A DNA stretch of 64,000 nucleotides from Lanius collurio (taxonomy: Eukaryota; Chordata; Aves; Passeriformes; Laniidae): NCBI GenBank assembly GCA_020086605.1, contig JACBWW010000016.1:7744325-7808324 (forward strand), in the 5' to 3' direction. Of the stretch, positions 50,101-63,900 are shown piece by piece; the stretch's first letter is position 1; each line of letters starts with the position of its first letter. Below the pieces are notes generated by a model. That model saw only the letters and a list, made by a program, of their open reading frames with translations, did not search any database and was not told the origin of the DNA. A program made the translations under genes and the position numbers.

Positions 50101-50937
50101 TTTTGAAAATATTTTACCTAACCTCTCATAATTGGGTTGAAGGGTTGTACATATCTCATCCAGTCCAATCTGAAGAAAAAGTGAAGTGTTTCAGTTTTTC
50201 ATGTATAGACCATGAAAAGGTGAAGGTTGACTCCAATGAGAATATATAAAACACAAGAGAAATGTAAACCAAGTCAGTCTCATGTGCTTATTTGGTAATT
50301 TCTTGGTGGTAAGGAGTGTTTGTATAGCACTGAAGTTAAAATGTCTGAATATCACAAAGACAGCATGATGATTTTGTACAGTGAACTTTTATAAGTCATT
50401 TGAAATGAGCCTGTCAGTCATCATTAATGGTCTGTGAAACCCTATCCCAAGCTGGTGCCAAGTCTTTCCCACAGAAACATTGTGATAAGCTCTGCTGTGT
50501 TCACAGTAAATCAGGGACTTTCACAATGAGTTACATGATAAGCTTTGCAGGATTGCACAGTAAATCATTGTGTTGAACAATTACACAGTAAGCCTCCTTA
50601 GTTTTTTCTTTATGGGAGCGTCTGTCAGTAATGGATAAAAGTCAATATTCATATTTTTATGCCACTTCTGCTACCCATCTCAAATACAATTTATGGACAC
50701 TTCTTAAGGGTGGTGGTAAGACCACTGTGTTAGCCTTGTATGCCTGCACATATATGGTATAGTTAATAAAGTACTGGGGACAATGCACAAGGAGCCTGGA
50801 GAAGTCTGAAGGCATCACTGAGGCTGACTCAGTGATGGGAAAGGTATCCTTACCTCTCAGTGGAGCTGTGCCACTTTACACTGGCTGAGTTGGCTTTTGT
50901 CTTGGTTTTCCAAGGTATATACTAGGACTTCCAATTT
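47118..50937. other. AT-rich noncoding stretch, no gene recognised
   Basis: No frame is convincing. Two strong minus donors occur: CTGCAG|GTAAGCG with its exon side at 49854, and GAGAG|GTAAGGA near 50855. The first would pair with an acceptor to give only 37 nt (49854-49890), the second with no good acceptor. A slightly GC-richer patch at 49170-49440 gives a 90-codon minus frame of no known kind. Confidence 0.7.
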
Positions 50938-51490
50938 ATGCAGGGATTAATATTTACTTGGCTCTACCTTGCTTTTCATTGTCCCCTTCAAATTTTTTCA
51001 GTCAGTACTGGTATAGGCAGCATTTTTCCTCCTAAATTCTGTTTTATTGATTCTTGTGGTTTACGGGACCATTTCTCTCCCTGCCAGCTCCTCTTATGTG
51101 ATTTAACCTCTGCACCTATTTGATAGCATCTATCTCAATTTATTTTTTACCCCCAAATTTCAGCTCTTCAGCTGTCTCCAAGCCATCTCCCGTTGATGTT
51201 TCCTTGTCCTTCAACACTGCAGACTGGAACTTAGCTTCTTGCCTTTCCTCCCGGGGTAGTGCCTGGTGCCCCTCCCTGCCTGTCTCCAGGGCTCAGACTT
51301 GTCTTGTTTGCTTTGATTTCGTCTCCTCCTCCCTCTCCATGTCTCGCTGCTTCCTAGAGACTTTCAGGGCCTATTGCCAACTGCTCCAAACATGCAGTTT
51401 GCATTCTTCTTCCTTGGCAGAGCCTCTTAAACTCCCACTACTCCACCCTTTGTGTGCCACTTCAAAAATGCATGCCTTATAATATTCCAA
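50938..51490. other. Pyrimidine-biased stretch with plus-strand open frames
   Basis: The plus strand is strongly C/T-biased here, giving Ser/Leu/Cys-rich open frames at 50938-51123 (61 codons) and 51120-51482 (120 codons) in different frames. The strand bias explains the frames. It might be part of a diverged repeat or an exon of a minus-strand purine-rich RNA, but I see no signature of either. Confidence 0.4.
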
Positions 51491-54400
51491 TCTTGACAAG
51501 ATGAAATAAAAATAAACAAATTTCCTGGTGCCCTTTCAGCATGGTGCCTTCAGGTGTATAAATTGTCGGTGTCAGATTGTAGGAGATGTCTGCCTTTGAA
51601 AGAGCAAGGAGTTGTTTGCATTAATTCTGCCTCTCTAAAGCACCACGTACTGAAAAGGGCTATCCTGTACCCCAGGGCTGCTGGAGCCAAATCCCAATCT
51701 GCAGCACAGCAGAAAAGCTCCAGTGACATCAGGGGCTGTAGCTCAGGTTTGTGCTGGCTAAAGGGCTGGCCTGTACTGGGGACTGTGGAGTGCAAGGCTG
51801 GAGGTAGTTACTGAGTCCCTTTTACCTCTTTTGCGAACCCACTGCAGATGCAGAAAAATAAAAACCACAGGAGAGGCTCTCGCCAAAAAAGAATGTGAAA
51901 TCTGGGCGCGGTGCTTTGTGTTTTTAGAATGGCCCTTCACATTTGTTTTATTGGGGAATATATTGTTAGAAAACCAAAAAATTTTAGCTCATAAGCTTAG
52001 AGCTGCTGCTGTCTTCTAAAATCCTGGCATGAGGCATTACCCTGAGGGTGTACATGAGATTTGCTAGTGGTAGTCTATCCTATGTGGTGGAGAAGTCAGG
52101 AAGAAGCTCAAGTCTCTGCCAGCCAAGGTTTGTTGCAATCATGGAGAATAAAGTTGGTGATTTCTTTTGTCTGTTTGAAGTCACATTATTGTTTTCTATA
52201 GATGTTCAGTTGAGGTGGTTGTAAGGTTAGGAAGAGGGAAGGAGAGGTGGGAAATATGGAACACTTTCCAGTCTGCATGCAAGGCAGATCACGTACAGTA
52301 TACACTGCTAGTTTAAAAGCCCTCGAGAGGATGTCACAGGGCTCTGATGTAGTAAGATATGTGTAATATCAACACTTGCTGCCCTTATTTGAAATGTCAT
52401 AAAATAGGATGTGTACACTTTGTGCAGAAGAAGGCTGTGTAGCCTCAAAGAAGTATGTGTAGGTAGTATATTACAGCTTTTTCTGTCTGGCATGCACCTG
52501 TTATGTGGCCAAAATACAGATTAAATCCTGTCTTGTAGCTAGTGAAAATACAGATACATGCTGTTTTCTGAGCAGCCTCCAAACATGGCACAGAACATGG
52601 ATCTTCACCTTCTGTAGGGGAGCTGCCTTGTGTTGGGATGCAGGAAGCCTGTAGTTTAGGTTTGTGATTGGGGGGTGTGTGTTTGTAAGACATGATGGGA
52701 AAGCTGGAATGGGATGAGGTTGTCAGGACAACAATCAGACCTATATGCCACCCTCATATGTACAAGTGGAATGTATGTGTTGACACCAGCTTATTGAAGC
52801 AGATATTTAGGAGTCAAGAGATAAATTTAAAAAAGGGTTTCATACTTGGGAGCTGGGCTTTTGAAGCTGTTGTTCCTCTCTTTTATAAAAATCAGGAGAC
52901 ATGCTGAAATTGCAAACTGCCTTGTCATCCCTGGAATCAAATCTTCAAATGAAGAGGAAATCTTTTCTTTTTCCTAGAAAAGATGCACTCGCTGGGTCTT
53001 TTCAGATAGCATTTCTATTTGTGACAGGAACTTTTTCAAGGAAATGAGCAGAAGGTAGAACAGCATGCTGCTTCTGATTGTACATTTCTTAATACGCTTT
53101 AGAAATATACACACTGGCAACACTTTTACAAGAAAATGCCTCATCTTTCATTAAAGAATGACTTATAAAAAAAGCCTTGACTTTTGTATGGCTGTGTATT
53201 TCATTAGGTATATTTCATACTTCTCTAACAACTCATAAGTGGCAAATAGTCCTGAGTAGTACTGGGAAAGCAATTTGCTTTAAATGGTTCATTTAGGTGG
53301 ATTTAGCAATTTTATTTTGTATATAAACTGAAAAGCTTTTCTTAGCTCAGCTTTTCCACTTGCCAAATACAGGTGTTTAGTTATTGGGAGAGATCATGCA
53401 TAATCTCTGTAAGACAGTTTAAAAAAACCCAAATACTTTCTTTCCAAATATTATTTTTAATTACTCCAGATACACTACTTGGACATTACCATGAGCAGGT
53501 AGAATTAGATTGTTTGATGCTAATGGGGAACACATCTGATTTCATCAGATTTCCTATAAGCTATAGGAGAGCTGTGTGTGCCAAAAAGCAACTGAGTGAA
53601 CACTAACTCCAGGATAGCACCAGAAGTGAAGTTCTGAGTGTTTTAGGTAAATGTTTTTCCCAAAAGTCATCTTGTAAATTTGATCCTCTTAACATGCTAC
53701 TTCTAGCACAAATTCCTTTGAAGCAGAACAAAAGCACAGAGTAAACAGAAAAGCTGGGCTCAAAAAGATTCACATCAGCAGGCTTTGCGGTGAAATCATA
53801 ATGTACTCTCAAGCAATGATTTCTGACTTCCTCTTTATTACCCTTATTTAGCCTTCCTTTACCCTGATGCTTGAATTAAACCAGTATACAAGTGCTTTCC
53901 TTCTCTGAATGTCCTTTAATTTGACAGCCTCATGGCCTCAGTGCCCTTCTTTGCCAAATATTGCTTTTTTGCAGACACAAGTTAATTCCTGTCGTATTGT
54001 GAGACAGGGTTGTGCACAGTGAAAGCCCAGCTTGCAAACTGCCTCGTTTCTTTCCAGCCCCATAGGAATTCTGAATGTGTCAGTAAGAGCAGATAAAACT
54101 ATCAGCATGTTCCTTTTGCTTTCTTCTGAGAATTTTTCTCAGCTGTATCCTAAAACATGGAGTGTTTGTTTTCTTTCTTCTTTTTTCCCACTGCTTGCCC
54201 CATGCACTTTTTCCCTCTCCCCCCCTTTCTCAGCTCCCCTGTAGAAATGCAATATATCTTCACTTGGTCTCCTTGCTGCAGTTTGTTTGCATGGCTGGAA
54301 GGAAAGTGCACTGTCACTCAGGAGCCTTTGCAACTGCCAAAGCTAACGAGCTTAGTTTGACCCTCATTCTGATGGATTATTTAGAACTTCACACTCCTAG

Positions 54401-55249
54401 GAGAGTTGTGGCGTCCCAAAGGAGCTTCTGAGGGTTACTACAAATATTTCTATTAACAAGAGATTTAACGTGCTTTATGTAATATAGATTTTATTTAATA
54501 GAACCTATTTCAGATATAAAATGCATTTTTTTCATTGAATATCATAATTCAAGTTTCAGTAGCAGAAATAAAAGAATGGTATTTTTATTGATAGCTGACA
54601 CTTCAAAAGTTTATTCAGACCAATAGAGGTGATGCAACAACAGCAGTTTTTACCAAAGGTCCTTCTGCCTGGCCTGACCCGGGGTCCTGTCCTTTTTTTT
54701 GGTCTGTATCTGTCCTCCTTGTATCCCTGATGGCAGTGACTTTACTCCTGAGGGATGGAGACTGAGGTGGGATCAGAACTGGGTCCTAAAAATCATTGTT
54801 TTGGTGACATAACTCAAAATTATGACAATCAAGGAAAGGAGATGGGTCGTTGCTCTGAAGACATTAAGTGATTAGCAATGGGTGAACATGATGTTTGTGG
54901 TCTGATAAGGAAAGGACTCAGAAGACAAAACACACATTTTTCAAGGCTCTTGTCTGGTGGGGAAGGGGGTGATGAAAGGCTGGTGATGCACCCTTGGGAC
55001 TTTCTCCATGTCCATCTGGATGTGTAGCAGAGGGAGGGAGTGCTGCCAGTGGCACTGTGCTGAGGTGGGGCAGGTGTCTCCAAAGTAGAGGGCAAGCTAG
55101 CGCTCATTGATTTGTCTGGTTTTGGGTTTTTTTAATCTCTGTGGACAGACTGTTATTTTATGAGGAATTTTCAGATTAAGGTCTAGACAACCTAGAGAGC
55201 CTTTCAAAAGATCCACAAACCCTCTGAGCCAGTGTGTTGTATTTATCTC
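51491..55249. other. AT-rich noncoding stretch, no gene recognised
   Basis: Open frames stay below about 95 codons and match nothing known. The segment at 51550-51810 is slightly GC-richer with open frames on both strands. A T/C-rich run lies at 54165-54240. No RNA gene or named repeat was recognised. Confidence 0.7.
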
Positions 55250-55660
55250 TTAAGGAACCTTGTCATTAGGCTCAAATTAAAAATGAGCTGTCAGTTTCTA
55301 TTAATAATTAATGCCGAAATGTTAGCACTTTGAAAGACTGTTTCAAGTGTAACACATTGCATTTAATGCTGAACAGTTTTATATTTACAGTAATTCCACC
55401 TTTCATCCCTTAATGTCAACCTCTAAATCTTTAATACTTTAATCACACTTCTTATTTTGATATCCCAAGTGAGCTGTTCTAACCTGTGTCCGCTCCCTTT
55501 CGATAAGGTGCACATTTTATACTCGAAGGTTAGTCAGCAGCACTTGTTAATTATTAAGGAAAACAAAATGCTATTGCTGGAAAATTATGTTTGTTCCCAG
55601 CTGTGTGTGTTACCTTTAATCTGTACTGACAAGAAGCAAGAGGAATCATAAAATAATCAG
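55250..55660. promoter_or_regulatory. Candidate conserved noncoding element
   Basis: This block is free of simple repeats and rich in homeodomain-type cores (TTAATAATTAATG, TTTAATGC, GTTAATTATTAAGG) mixed with Sox/TCF-like CTTTGAA and a CGATAAG GATA-type site. It has isolated CpGs preserved in AT-rich DNA. Such composition is typical of developmental enhancers, but conservation cannot be seen from one sequence. A 64-codon open frame (55457-55651) lies inside without recognisable features. Confidence 0.25.
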
Positions 55661-58600
55661 AGGAGCCAGGAGAGAGGATTGTTTGTGAAGAACATTACCC
55701 AGCAGAAATGTAGACAGCCTTGATTTGATTCCATAAATGAACCTAATTACTGGATAATGTACTGTTCTATGGAAATAACATATCTGTAAAATACGTAGTT
55801 AAAAGAAGGCTCTGTGAATTTGAAAGCAAATGATTTTTGCTTTTGAGATGTGATCCCTACAGCATATTCCTTGACAGCACTAACTCAGTGAGAGCTCTGG
55901 TCTTGTGCACAGGCTACACTAAAATTGCCCATCCTGCAGCATATATCTGTGAGCCAAGTTCTTTATTTACAGCCTTCCAATTGTGAATAGGGGAAAATTC
56001 TGCAGAGGCTATCTAAATGTGTTGTGGAATTTGCTTTTCAAAGTGCTTCTTTGTCTCCTGTAAATATCCAAGGTATAATAAAAAATACTTGGAATTTTCT
56101 TAACTGCAAGGCTAATAATGAATATTTTAGAAAATTATAAAAGGCACTTAAATTAATTCCAAAGAAAGGAGACTTTTTTGAACTTGTAGTTATAAAATAT
56201 ATTGCTCCAATTTGTGTGTTTCCACTGCTGTTTCATAATAACTCCTTGAAGTGAGATATATCTATACAGTTAATGGTATTTGTGATCAAGTTTACATAAT
56301 ATTAATGGGTTATAGAACAATATTAAACTAATAACCTACGGCTTAATTACTGGAATCAGGAGAATGAGACTCCACCTTACACCTGGCAGATGCATGTGCC
56401 ATACATAACATATCTTACTACCAATTTATGTTAGCAATTTTTTATTCAGGCACATGTTTTTTGAGATAGTTGCTAAAGACTATTACCCATATTTTTTTCC
56501 ATGAGTGCTATTGTATGGAGAAGGCAGAAAGGTGTTTCACTCTAACAGAAACTTCAGCTTGCCCCTTCCTTTGCAGACCCTGGAAAGAAGGTCTGGTGCT
56601 GGGGAGGGACCTGCTCTGTCCTTTGGGAGCCCATATGGATGGGCCCCATAAGGCTGTCCTTGTATGGAATGTGTTTTAATCATGTGTATCTGTCTGTGGG
56701 AAGACACCCAGCCTCTGAATTTGAATTCTAACCATTTTTCTTTTGTAATGTGTTATTTCTTTTATTCCCCTGCATCATGTGCTCTTTTTCCTTCATCTTG
56801 TTTGTAGGCATGTTTCTCACAGGCATATTTGAATATTTCTCCATTGGGTTTTCATTGAGAGCTGAGTTCAAACACACCACATAACTCACAGCAAGTACTA
56901 CCTCACTGCATGCCTATCCATTTGAAATCAGGAGACTGTTAGACTGACACTCCAAAAAATCCCCATCCTGTCTGGCCTGGCCATTCCCACCCAGGCAAAC
57001 AGGTAGTGTTTTGCACCCATTTCACTTGGGTGCTAGTGAAAGCATGATGTGTAAAGTGAAGTTTCAATACTGTATTATGATAAATTCTGGCAGCATTTCC
57101 ACCACAGGTGCATGTATTTCAGTGAGACTAAACTGGAGTAAAAGAACTTTGGATTTTCCACTGCCTGTGAACTTACACTTGTATTATGAGCTCTCAGCAA
57201 TATTATCTGCTTCTTTTATCCAATATTATCTGCTTCTTTTATCAGGTTCTCATTGTCTAGGCTTTTTTTATAATTATATGAAGAGTGGATGAAGTCCTAT
57301 TAAGTTGTCTGGGACTAGAAAAAGCATTACTGCACTGATATTTTCAATCCTCTCTGGCATGTAAAAAAGGCATTCAGAGTTTACAGAACCTCCACCTCAC
57401 ACATCAAAAAAGAAATAGAAAAATTCCTGCTGGTACATTATCATGCAAGCATCCAATTCTGTCTTTTTTTGCTGTGGAGACATGCACAAAATACAGGAAA
57501 GACTTAATATTTATAAGATGCCCAACAGGACTAAACAAATGGACATGTGTAGAATATGTATGTTATTCATTACAAACATGATTAGTGTTTCTATATAATA
57601 GATGTGTTGTTAAAGCACCGTAGATTCTTCGAAGTTTACAAGTTTGTTATGAATTGATTTATTCATGAAATGCTTTGTTTCTATGACAACTTTATTGGTT
57701 TGCCTGTGGTCTAAATACATATAGGCATGGCAGGAATTCTGCAGTACAAAACAAATTACATGCTCCCACCTGAATGGCTTGATGCCTTTAGGGAATGTAC
57801 AGAAATAGTCCTCAATGAGGGCTAGAATCGCCACAGACTGTGCCAGTATGAGAGGGCTTACTTAATAAAGAAAAATGCTTAAAGGTCCTCCACAGCTTCC
57901 AACTTTGCAATAAAAGCAAAAGATGGAAATGAAGAAAGGAATCAGGTAGGAAAACATAAAAGGGACCCAAAACCCAATTGCAGAGATGGTAGTGTATTCA
58001 AGAAAAAGCCACAGATCAAAGACCCAACACTCTCCCACAAATAGAGCTTGCAAGAAGCTATTAATATTCATAACAGATCTGGAGCTACAAAAGAAACTGG
58101 AGAGCTATTGTTTAGTAAAAAATTAGTGTGAAAGTATAGGACATTAGTTGATAAAAGGATAGGATGGCTTGCTAGGGCAACACAAAATGGGATCAGAGAA
58201 AAAAGTCAATAAGTGGATCAAATAACAGAAATGAAAATACAAGAGCAATAATTAAGACAGGGACTTGGAAGAGAGGTCAGAGACCTAAACAGAGTAACAG
58301 TTTTCAAAGCATGCAAGACAAAAGTTACACAGCAGTGCTTCTGTGACTGACCCCATGACATGTGGGTCTCTCCAAGACAGTATTGTAAACTACAGTAAAA
58401 TGATGGTGCTTTGGCTGCTTCTGTCCTGTGTGATACAAAGCCTTTTGGGAAATGATAAAAACGGGGGAAACTGAAAGAGGCTCTCTTGTTCCATCACCCA
58501 TAATTTATCTGCTTTTCAAAGCAGGAGAAGCAGAGAGTGTACTTCCATGCAAAAGCAAGTTTTCCAGCAATGCTTTTTAATCTAAACAAAGCTGCATAGT

Positions 58601-58774
58601 ATTCTGGATTATTTTTAGAAAATTGGTATGAGAATTTCAAAGGGAACAAGGGGCACTGATAATCCTCTGCCTAGCCTGAAAACCATCATGAAAATACCTT
58701 AAATTAGAGCAAACCAGTGAAAATGCAAATTCTGGATTGGTAAACCTCAGAGTGCCCCTCTAGCTCTTCTGCCT
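55661..58774. other. AT-rich noncoding stretch, no gene recognised
   Basis: Stops are dense and composition uniform. A GC-richer spot at 56570-56670 carries a 69-codon frame of no known kind. The region contains the identical duplication at 57198-57243. No RNA gene was recognised. Confidence 0.75.
57198..57243. repeat. Perfect 23-bp tandem duplication
   Basis: A 23-bp unit beginning CAATATTATCTGC is repeated exactly and without spacer (57198-57220 and 57221-57243). Perfect identity implies a recent event. Confidence 0.97.
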
Positions 58775-58936
58775 CTCTCAGGAACCTGTGCAGTGGTTTA
58801 GGTGTTTCTGTGCCCCTCTCAGGAACCTGTGCAGTGGTTTAGGTGTTTCTGTGCCCCTCTCAGGAACCTGTGCAGTGGTTTAGGTGTTTCTGTGCCCCTC
58901 TCAGGAACCTGTGCAGTAGTTTAGGTGTTTCTGTGC
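58775..58936. repeat. 41-bp minisatellite, about 4 copies
   Basis: Copies begin at 58779, 58820, 58861 and 58902, exactly 41 bp apart. The first three 41-bp units are identical. The fourth has one substitution (GCAGTAGT for GCAGTGGT) and diverges after 58936. The unit starts CAGGAACCTGTGCAG and ends in a pyrimidine-rich TGCCCCTCT. As 41 is not a multiple of three, the open frame crossing it (58843-59064) is not a protein repeat. The homogeneity suggests recent expansion and likely length polymorphism. Confidence 0.97.
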
Positions 58937-60873
58937 TCACTTGGCTCAGACCAGGTTTTTGCCGTGTCATTTGGCTATTGGGCTGTCGTTCACTGAAGTA
59001 TATAACTGATTCTGCCTCTTATCACGGAACGTTCAGAGCATGGGCAGATTTTGCATGGATTTAAGGATGCACTGCCTCCTTTGCACTGCAGTGATGCCAC
59101 ACTGTAAAGCCAGTGGGGTTGAGCAACTAACATTTGGCTCCATGAGTGTCAGGTGGTGCTTTAGTCACATAACTGTTTTACATTGTGCATCAGGTCATCT
59201 GCTTTGCAAGGTGGCCAGGCTGATGCAGAGAGGCAGAGTCCCGAGGCCAGAAAGCAGAGAAATAAAACACAGGTAGTGAGATGGGAAGCTGTACCTGGCT
59301 TTGTGCTGGGCAGGCACACAGCATTCATAGCTCACCCACTCACTAAGTGCTTGAGACATTTGACTAATTTGACATGGAAGGACTAATAAAATAAAAAGCT
59401 TCTCCAATTAGTGCATACTCTCTATTATTTCTGACTTGTCTTCTGACCCAGTCCCTTCCATATTCCTAATTGCCTGTGCTGCACTAAGTGATACTGCCTT
59501 CCACAAACTTTTATGAGCTGTGGTCTCCTGCAAGAGCAGAGATTTGGGAGTAGCAGCCTCCACAATTGACTTGAAATGACACCGTTACTTCATCTGGCCA
59601 AAGGGAGTATTTAAAAACTATGGAATATCTACAGAGACAGACTTTAGAAGGGGGGAGTGATCACCTCCTGAGACAGTGGGCCTAATTCTCAGCTGGTCAT
59701 GCTTGTGTATCTATCATGCTTGCTTCAGAGCTCTTCACAATGGTAATGAATTTTGTTTGGGTTTTGTTTTGTTCTGTTTTGGTTTTTTTTTCAGTCTGAA
59801 TATAAACCTTGGGAGAGAAAGGAATGTTGACATCAGCCAAATAGCTCCTTATTCCCTCATGCCTTTGGGACTGAAAAACTGCTGAAGTAAAACTACTGGG
59901 TATGCTGAAACTAAATGTGGGGGTTTCAGGGTTTCTTTAGTTCTCAGTTTCTCGATGCTGAATCTTCTGTCTCTGGAAGGAGTAGTTGCCCTTTCAGGAT
60001 TCATTCTGGATATGAACTGTGTAGTGAAGACCTCTTTTCCTTCTCAAGAATAAATTAAAAAAAAAAATCTTTCTCCATTAGCATTTATTTCTTCTGGTTT
60101 AACCCCTATAGGGTGCAAATAATGCATTTTCAATTCAGCTTTTCTTTTAAGGAAGCATGTAGGCTGAACAATGGAACAGGGCATCCCTCAATGTGGCACA
60201 GAGCCAAAAGTAGTTCTAAATCTCCCTTAATGGACTGGTGGAGGTTCTGCTTAGCACTCCTGAAGTACCTGCTGGGTTTTCAGCCCTGTTCCCAAGAGAC
60301 CTAGCAAAGAAGGGCTTTTGGTGGACCACAGCAGGGCAAGGATGCACCAGATTTTTGCTGGCCAGAACAACCCCAGAATCCAACGTGCCTGGTCAGAAGC
60401 CAGTGGTGCAGGCACTGCAGAGATGGGCAGCCTGGATGTGCAGATACCCCCCAGCTGTTTTGTTACAGTTCTTTGTGCATTGTCTTCTCACTTTGAGAAA
60501 CTGGGAGATGTTTGGATCACACAGAGTGCTGCATCTCCAGCATTCAAGTAAGGCTGTGGTACACACGTGGCACCATCAAATAATGCTGCTTGTAACACAT
60601 CAGCACAGCTCCTGCTACCTAGTGCAAGTGTTTCAGTAAAGGGTGGCTTTTGACACACCTGCTTGGCAGTGAATTTAAAAACTATTTTTAAAGTATCATA
60701 AATGCTTTTATGGGCCCTTTTAAATGTTGTCTGAGCTATGTAGGAAAATGTCATGGTTTATCCCATAACTAACCACAATATTTAATTTAATGATGGCTGT
60801 AAAACAAGTGCAACAAAGAGAAAACTGTTCTGAACTTTCTTGACACTGTATTTGGCAGATACTTGCTCTTTAC
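58937..60873. other. Mixed-composition noncoding stretch, no gene recognised
   Basis: The longest frame is 133 codons on the plus strand (60238-60639). It is overlapped by a shorter plus frame and a minus frame and has no domain I recognise. A T/G-rich low-complexity tract lies at about 59755-59792. Nothing further is supported. Confidence 0.65.
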
Positions 60874-60927
60874 CTGACATGCCATCATTTACTCCCTCAG
60901 CCCTCAGAGAGCAGCAAGATAGCTGAA
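60874..60927 (-). other. Candidate splice-bounded segment (possible exon)
   Basis: On the minus strand a very pyrimidine-rich acceptor (TCTATTTCTCCTACTGTATCAATAG) precedes 54 nt that end ATGTCAG|GTAAAGA, a good donor. One frame is open (phase 1-1, about 17 residues with two Cys). There is no recognisable family. It may be noncoding or a chance pairing. Confidence 0.2.
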
Positions 60928-63900
60928 CTATTGATACAGTAGGAGAAATAGACAAGGAAAGTAAACTGTGATATTTTGAAATTAATGATGTAGTTCATTT
61001 GATGCAGTGCATGCCTTAGAATGAAAAATCTAGAGGGAAGAGCTTAATGAAATTTTGAAAATCCCTGCATTTCAGTCATAGACTGTGTGATGTCATTTGT
61101 GTATATTTAAGGATATGTCTTGCATGATCTGATGTGGTAAGTTTATGCAGACCATACTTTACACACACATCTAATGCTTAACTTAATAGAAATGCTCCTT
61201 TTCACTCCTGGGTTTGGGCTTGTGTACATTCATATGTGTGGATATACATGCATACAGAGGGGCCAGGAACAGGTACCCTTTTTCATTAAGTAAGTGACAT
61301 TTTCATGCTGGTACAGCATATATCTGTCTTCTTTCTGGCAAAGCTGTGTGCCTTTCAGTCAGCATCTGACTAAAGATCAATGAGAGAAAGCTTTTTGAAG
61401 GTGCTTTCAGGTCCTGCGGCAAGGGAGATGATCAGAAAGCTGCCATAAGCTTCGGACCCACTTGACAAATGAGGAACTATTTTGGTGCTCTGTAAACTGC
61501 TGTCACATCAGTTAGAAACACTAATTAGAACTACTTTGCTGTTGAAAGTGTCCAGTGCATTAAATACCACTTCTGCTTATTGCAATTAGCTTATCCATTG
61601 ACTTACACTTTATACCACAAGACTATCAAAGATGGAAATGCATAAGGGATTGCTTAATAATTTATGAGGGAAATTAGAACTGAATGGCAAATAGCTTTTG
61701 CCTGCTACCCTTTGACCTTTCATTCCTTGCAGAGCATGAAACTCACATGTGAAATGTGCTCATCCTTGGTTTTGTCTAGTTGGAGAAGAGTCAACAAACC
61801 AGGATGCACAAGTAAGCAAACATCAGATTGTCTTTTTCTCAGTGATGTGGAGATTAAATGATGTGGGTAGCTTCTGAGAAGCAATAGGGCATTGTGGTAC
61901 CACACAGCCTGTAAAGAGAGGATTTTATACACTTCCTCTACTGTTCTCCAAACTGGTTCTTGTTATTGGTAAAGCAGGGAGATTTTGTGCAATAATTTAT
62001 ACCATGTGGAATAGGTGATAATTTTTAATGCTATTTTGTCTTTTTACAGACCAAATCTTCAAATGAAACAATCTAGTAAAGGAGTGAAGTTGTAAGGGCT
62101 GAGACAACTTCATATTTTTGTTTTAAAGTTAAATTGTGAGTCAGAATATTTCAGCATGTCTTAGGAATAAGAACAAGAAATCAAAATTTTCTTATACTGT
62201 AAAAGCCAGCAGTAGTTCAGCCATTAAGAATGCCATGACTCTACATTGTACACAGAAGTTTTTAGCAGAGAGGGAAAAAGAAAATCCAAATAGCTGACTT
62301 GCAATCTAGCACACAACATAAAATCATGAGGCTTCATTCCTCATTCTGCTTTTGTTACCTTGGTCTAAGCACTTATTCTTTCTGCTTGGATTCCCACTGA
62401 TGATATTAGTTGTTAGTTCTGCTGCCATGGTGTTAAAGATCAGGATTTTTAATTCATTATTTTAAATACAAGATGGCAATCTTACCACCACTCATACTTC
62501 TCAAGAGCTGGAATTATTTTCTCCTTAACTGATTTTTGGGTTTTTGTTCTCAAATTGTTTTTGTTCTCTGGGACCTGTCCAAAGAGTGCCTGTGTTCTGT
62601 TCCTTAAAATCTAGTAAGGTGTAACTGTAATGCACAATTTTTTTCCTAAAGTGGTCTTTTAAAGATGCAGACAGAAAACATAAAGCAGAAATAGGCAGTC
62701 CCATCTAAAATCTCCTAACAAGAGTCACCTTCAATGATCTGACTCCACTTCATATGCCCATGCAGTGATCAATGCAGTATATCTGCCTGAAGCCCTGTAT
62801 TTCATCAGGCTGCTCCATACAGAAATAGTTCTGAAAAAAGTAATTTTTTTTTTCATTTTCAAAAACTTTAAATGATAGAAGATAAAATACTATTAACAAA
62901 GGAATGGGCATATATTCACTTACCAAAATGCAAGTATAAATTACAGTTTAAAATGGTTTGGTTCTTTGAAGCTATTTACAAGTTTGGTTTTTCAGTGTTT
63001 TAGGAAAGAAAAGTCTCTGGAGGAACAGAATAGAATTGTGAGATCTCAAGCCCTCACTGAGCCTCCTCAGCCTGCCAACACCAGAGACCAAACCAGGGAT
63101 CTCATTTGTGCCCTTCACTTTTGCTGCCTGTAACTGGAAGAAGGAAGAGAATTGGTTTGTTTTTTTAAATTAGATTTAGAAAAACAAACCCAAAGATGAT
63201 GCAACAGATGATATCTTAGTGTGACTTGCAGAGCTGTCTGAGGTTTGCTTTGGTTGGGAGCACTTGAGCTCTTTGGTCCCTTGAGCAAGCTGCACTTCCT
63301 TCAAGTGGCTCTGCTCTTCTGGCCACCATGGCAGGAGCACTATGCAGACATCTATTTTTAATTTTTTTTCCCAGAAGTTCACTGCAATGTTGAGAGTTTC
63401 TGCCCATTAGGGAGGTCCAGATCCATATGGGAGTTATGGAAAACTTTTGAGGTTCAGCTGTGAATCCACCTTTGCCACTGGCAAAGCTGCTGTTGATGCC
63501 ATTGGAGCCAAGAAGCAATGCCTGGCAGGAGGAGTGGAGTGTGTATGTGCATCCCAGCCTGAGGCTTTGCTTTCCTTCATTTCTAATTGTCTGCTGCCTT
63601 CTTTTAAGACTGGTAACCTTAGATCAGAGGGAAAAGGAGGATTATTTTTAAGCATGATGAAATTTAACTTGTAATTGCTGTTTCCACAGCAGCCAATTGA
63701 GAGGCAAGAGCGTAGCTTTACCAGGCAGCTCCTAATCTCTAGGATTTACAGATGCTGAAAATGAGCAGGAAATCAGGGCAGCAGTGACCTACCTGTAGTG
63801 CAAGTGCAACACACACTCACTGATATTCATGCTTAAAGACACAACATTGTCAGCAAACTTTGTCTCTCCTGTGCAACTTTGAAAAATCTCATGGTTTGAT

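Noticed and set aside
58843..59064. Open frame covering part of the 41-bp minisatellite
   Set aside because: The unit length is not a multiple of three, so copies are read in different frames. No protein repeat is implied.
60238..60639. 133-codon plus-strand open frame
   Set aside because: No homology recognised, overlapped by other frames, no promoter or splice context.
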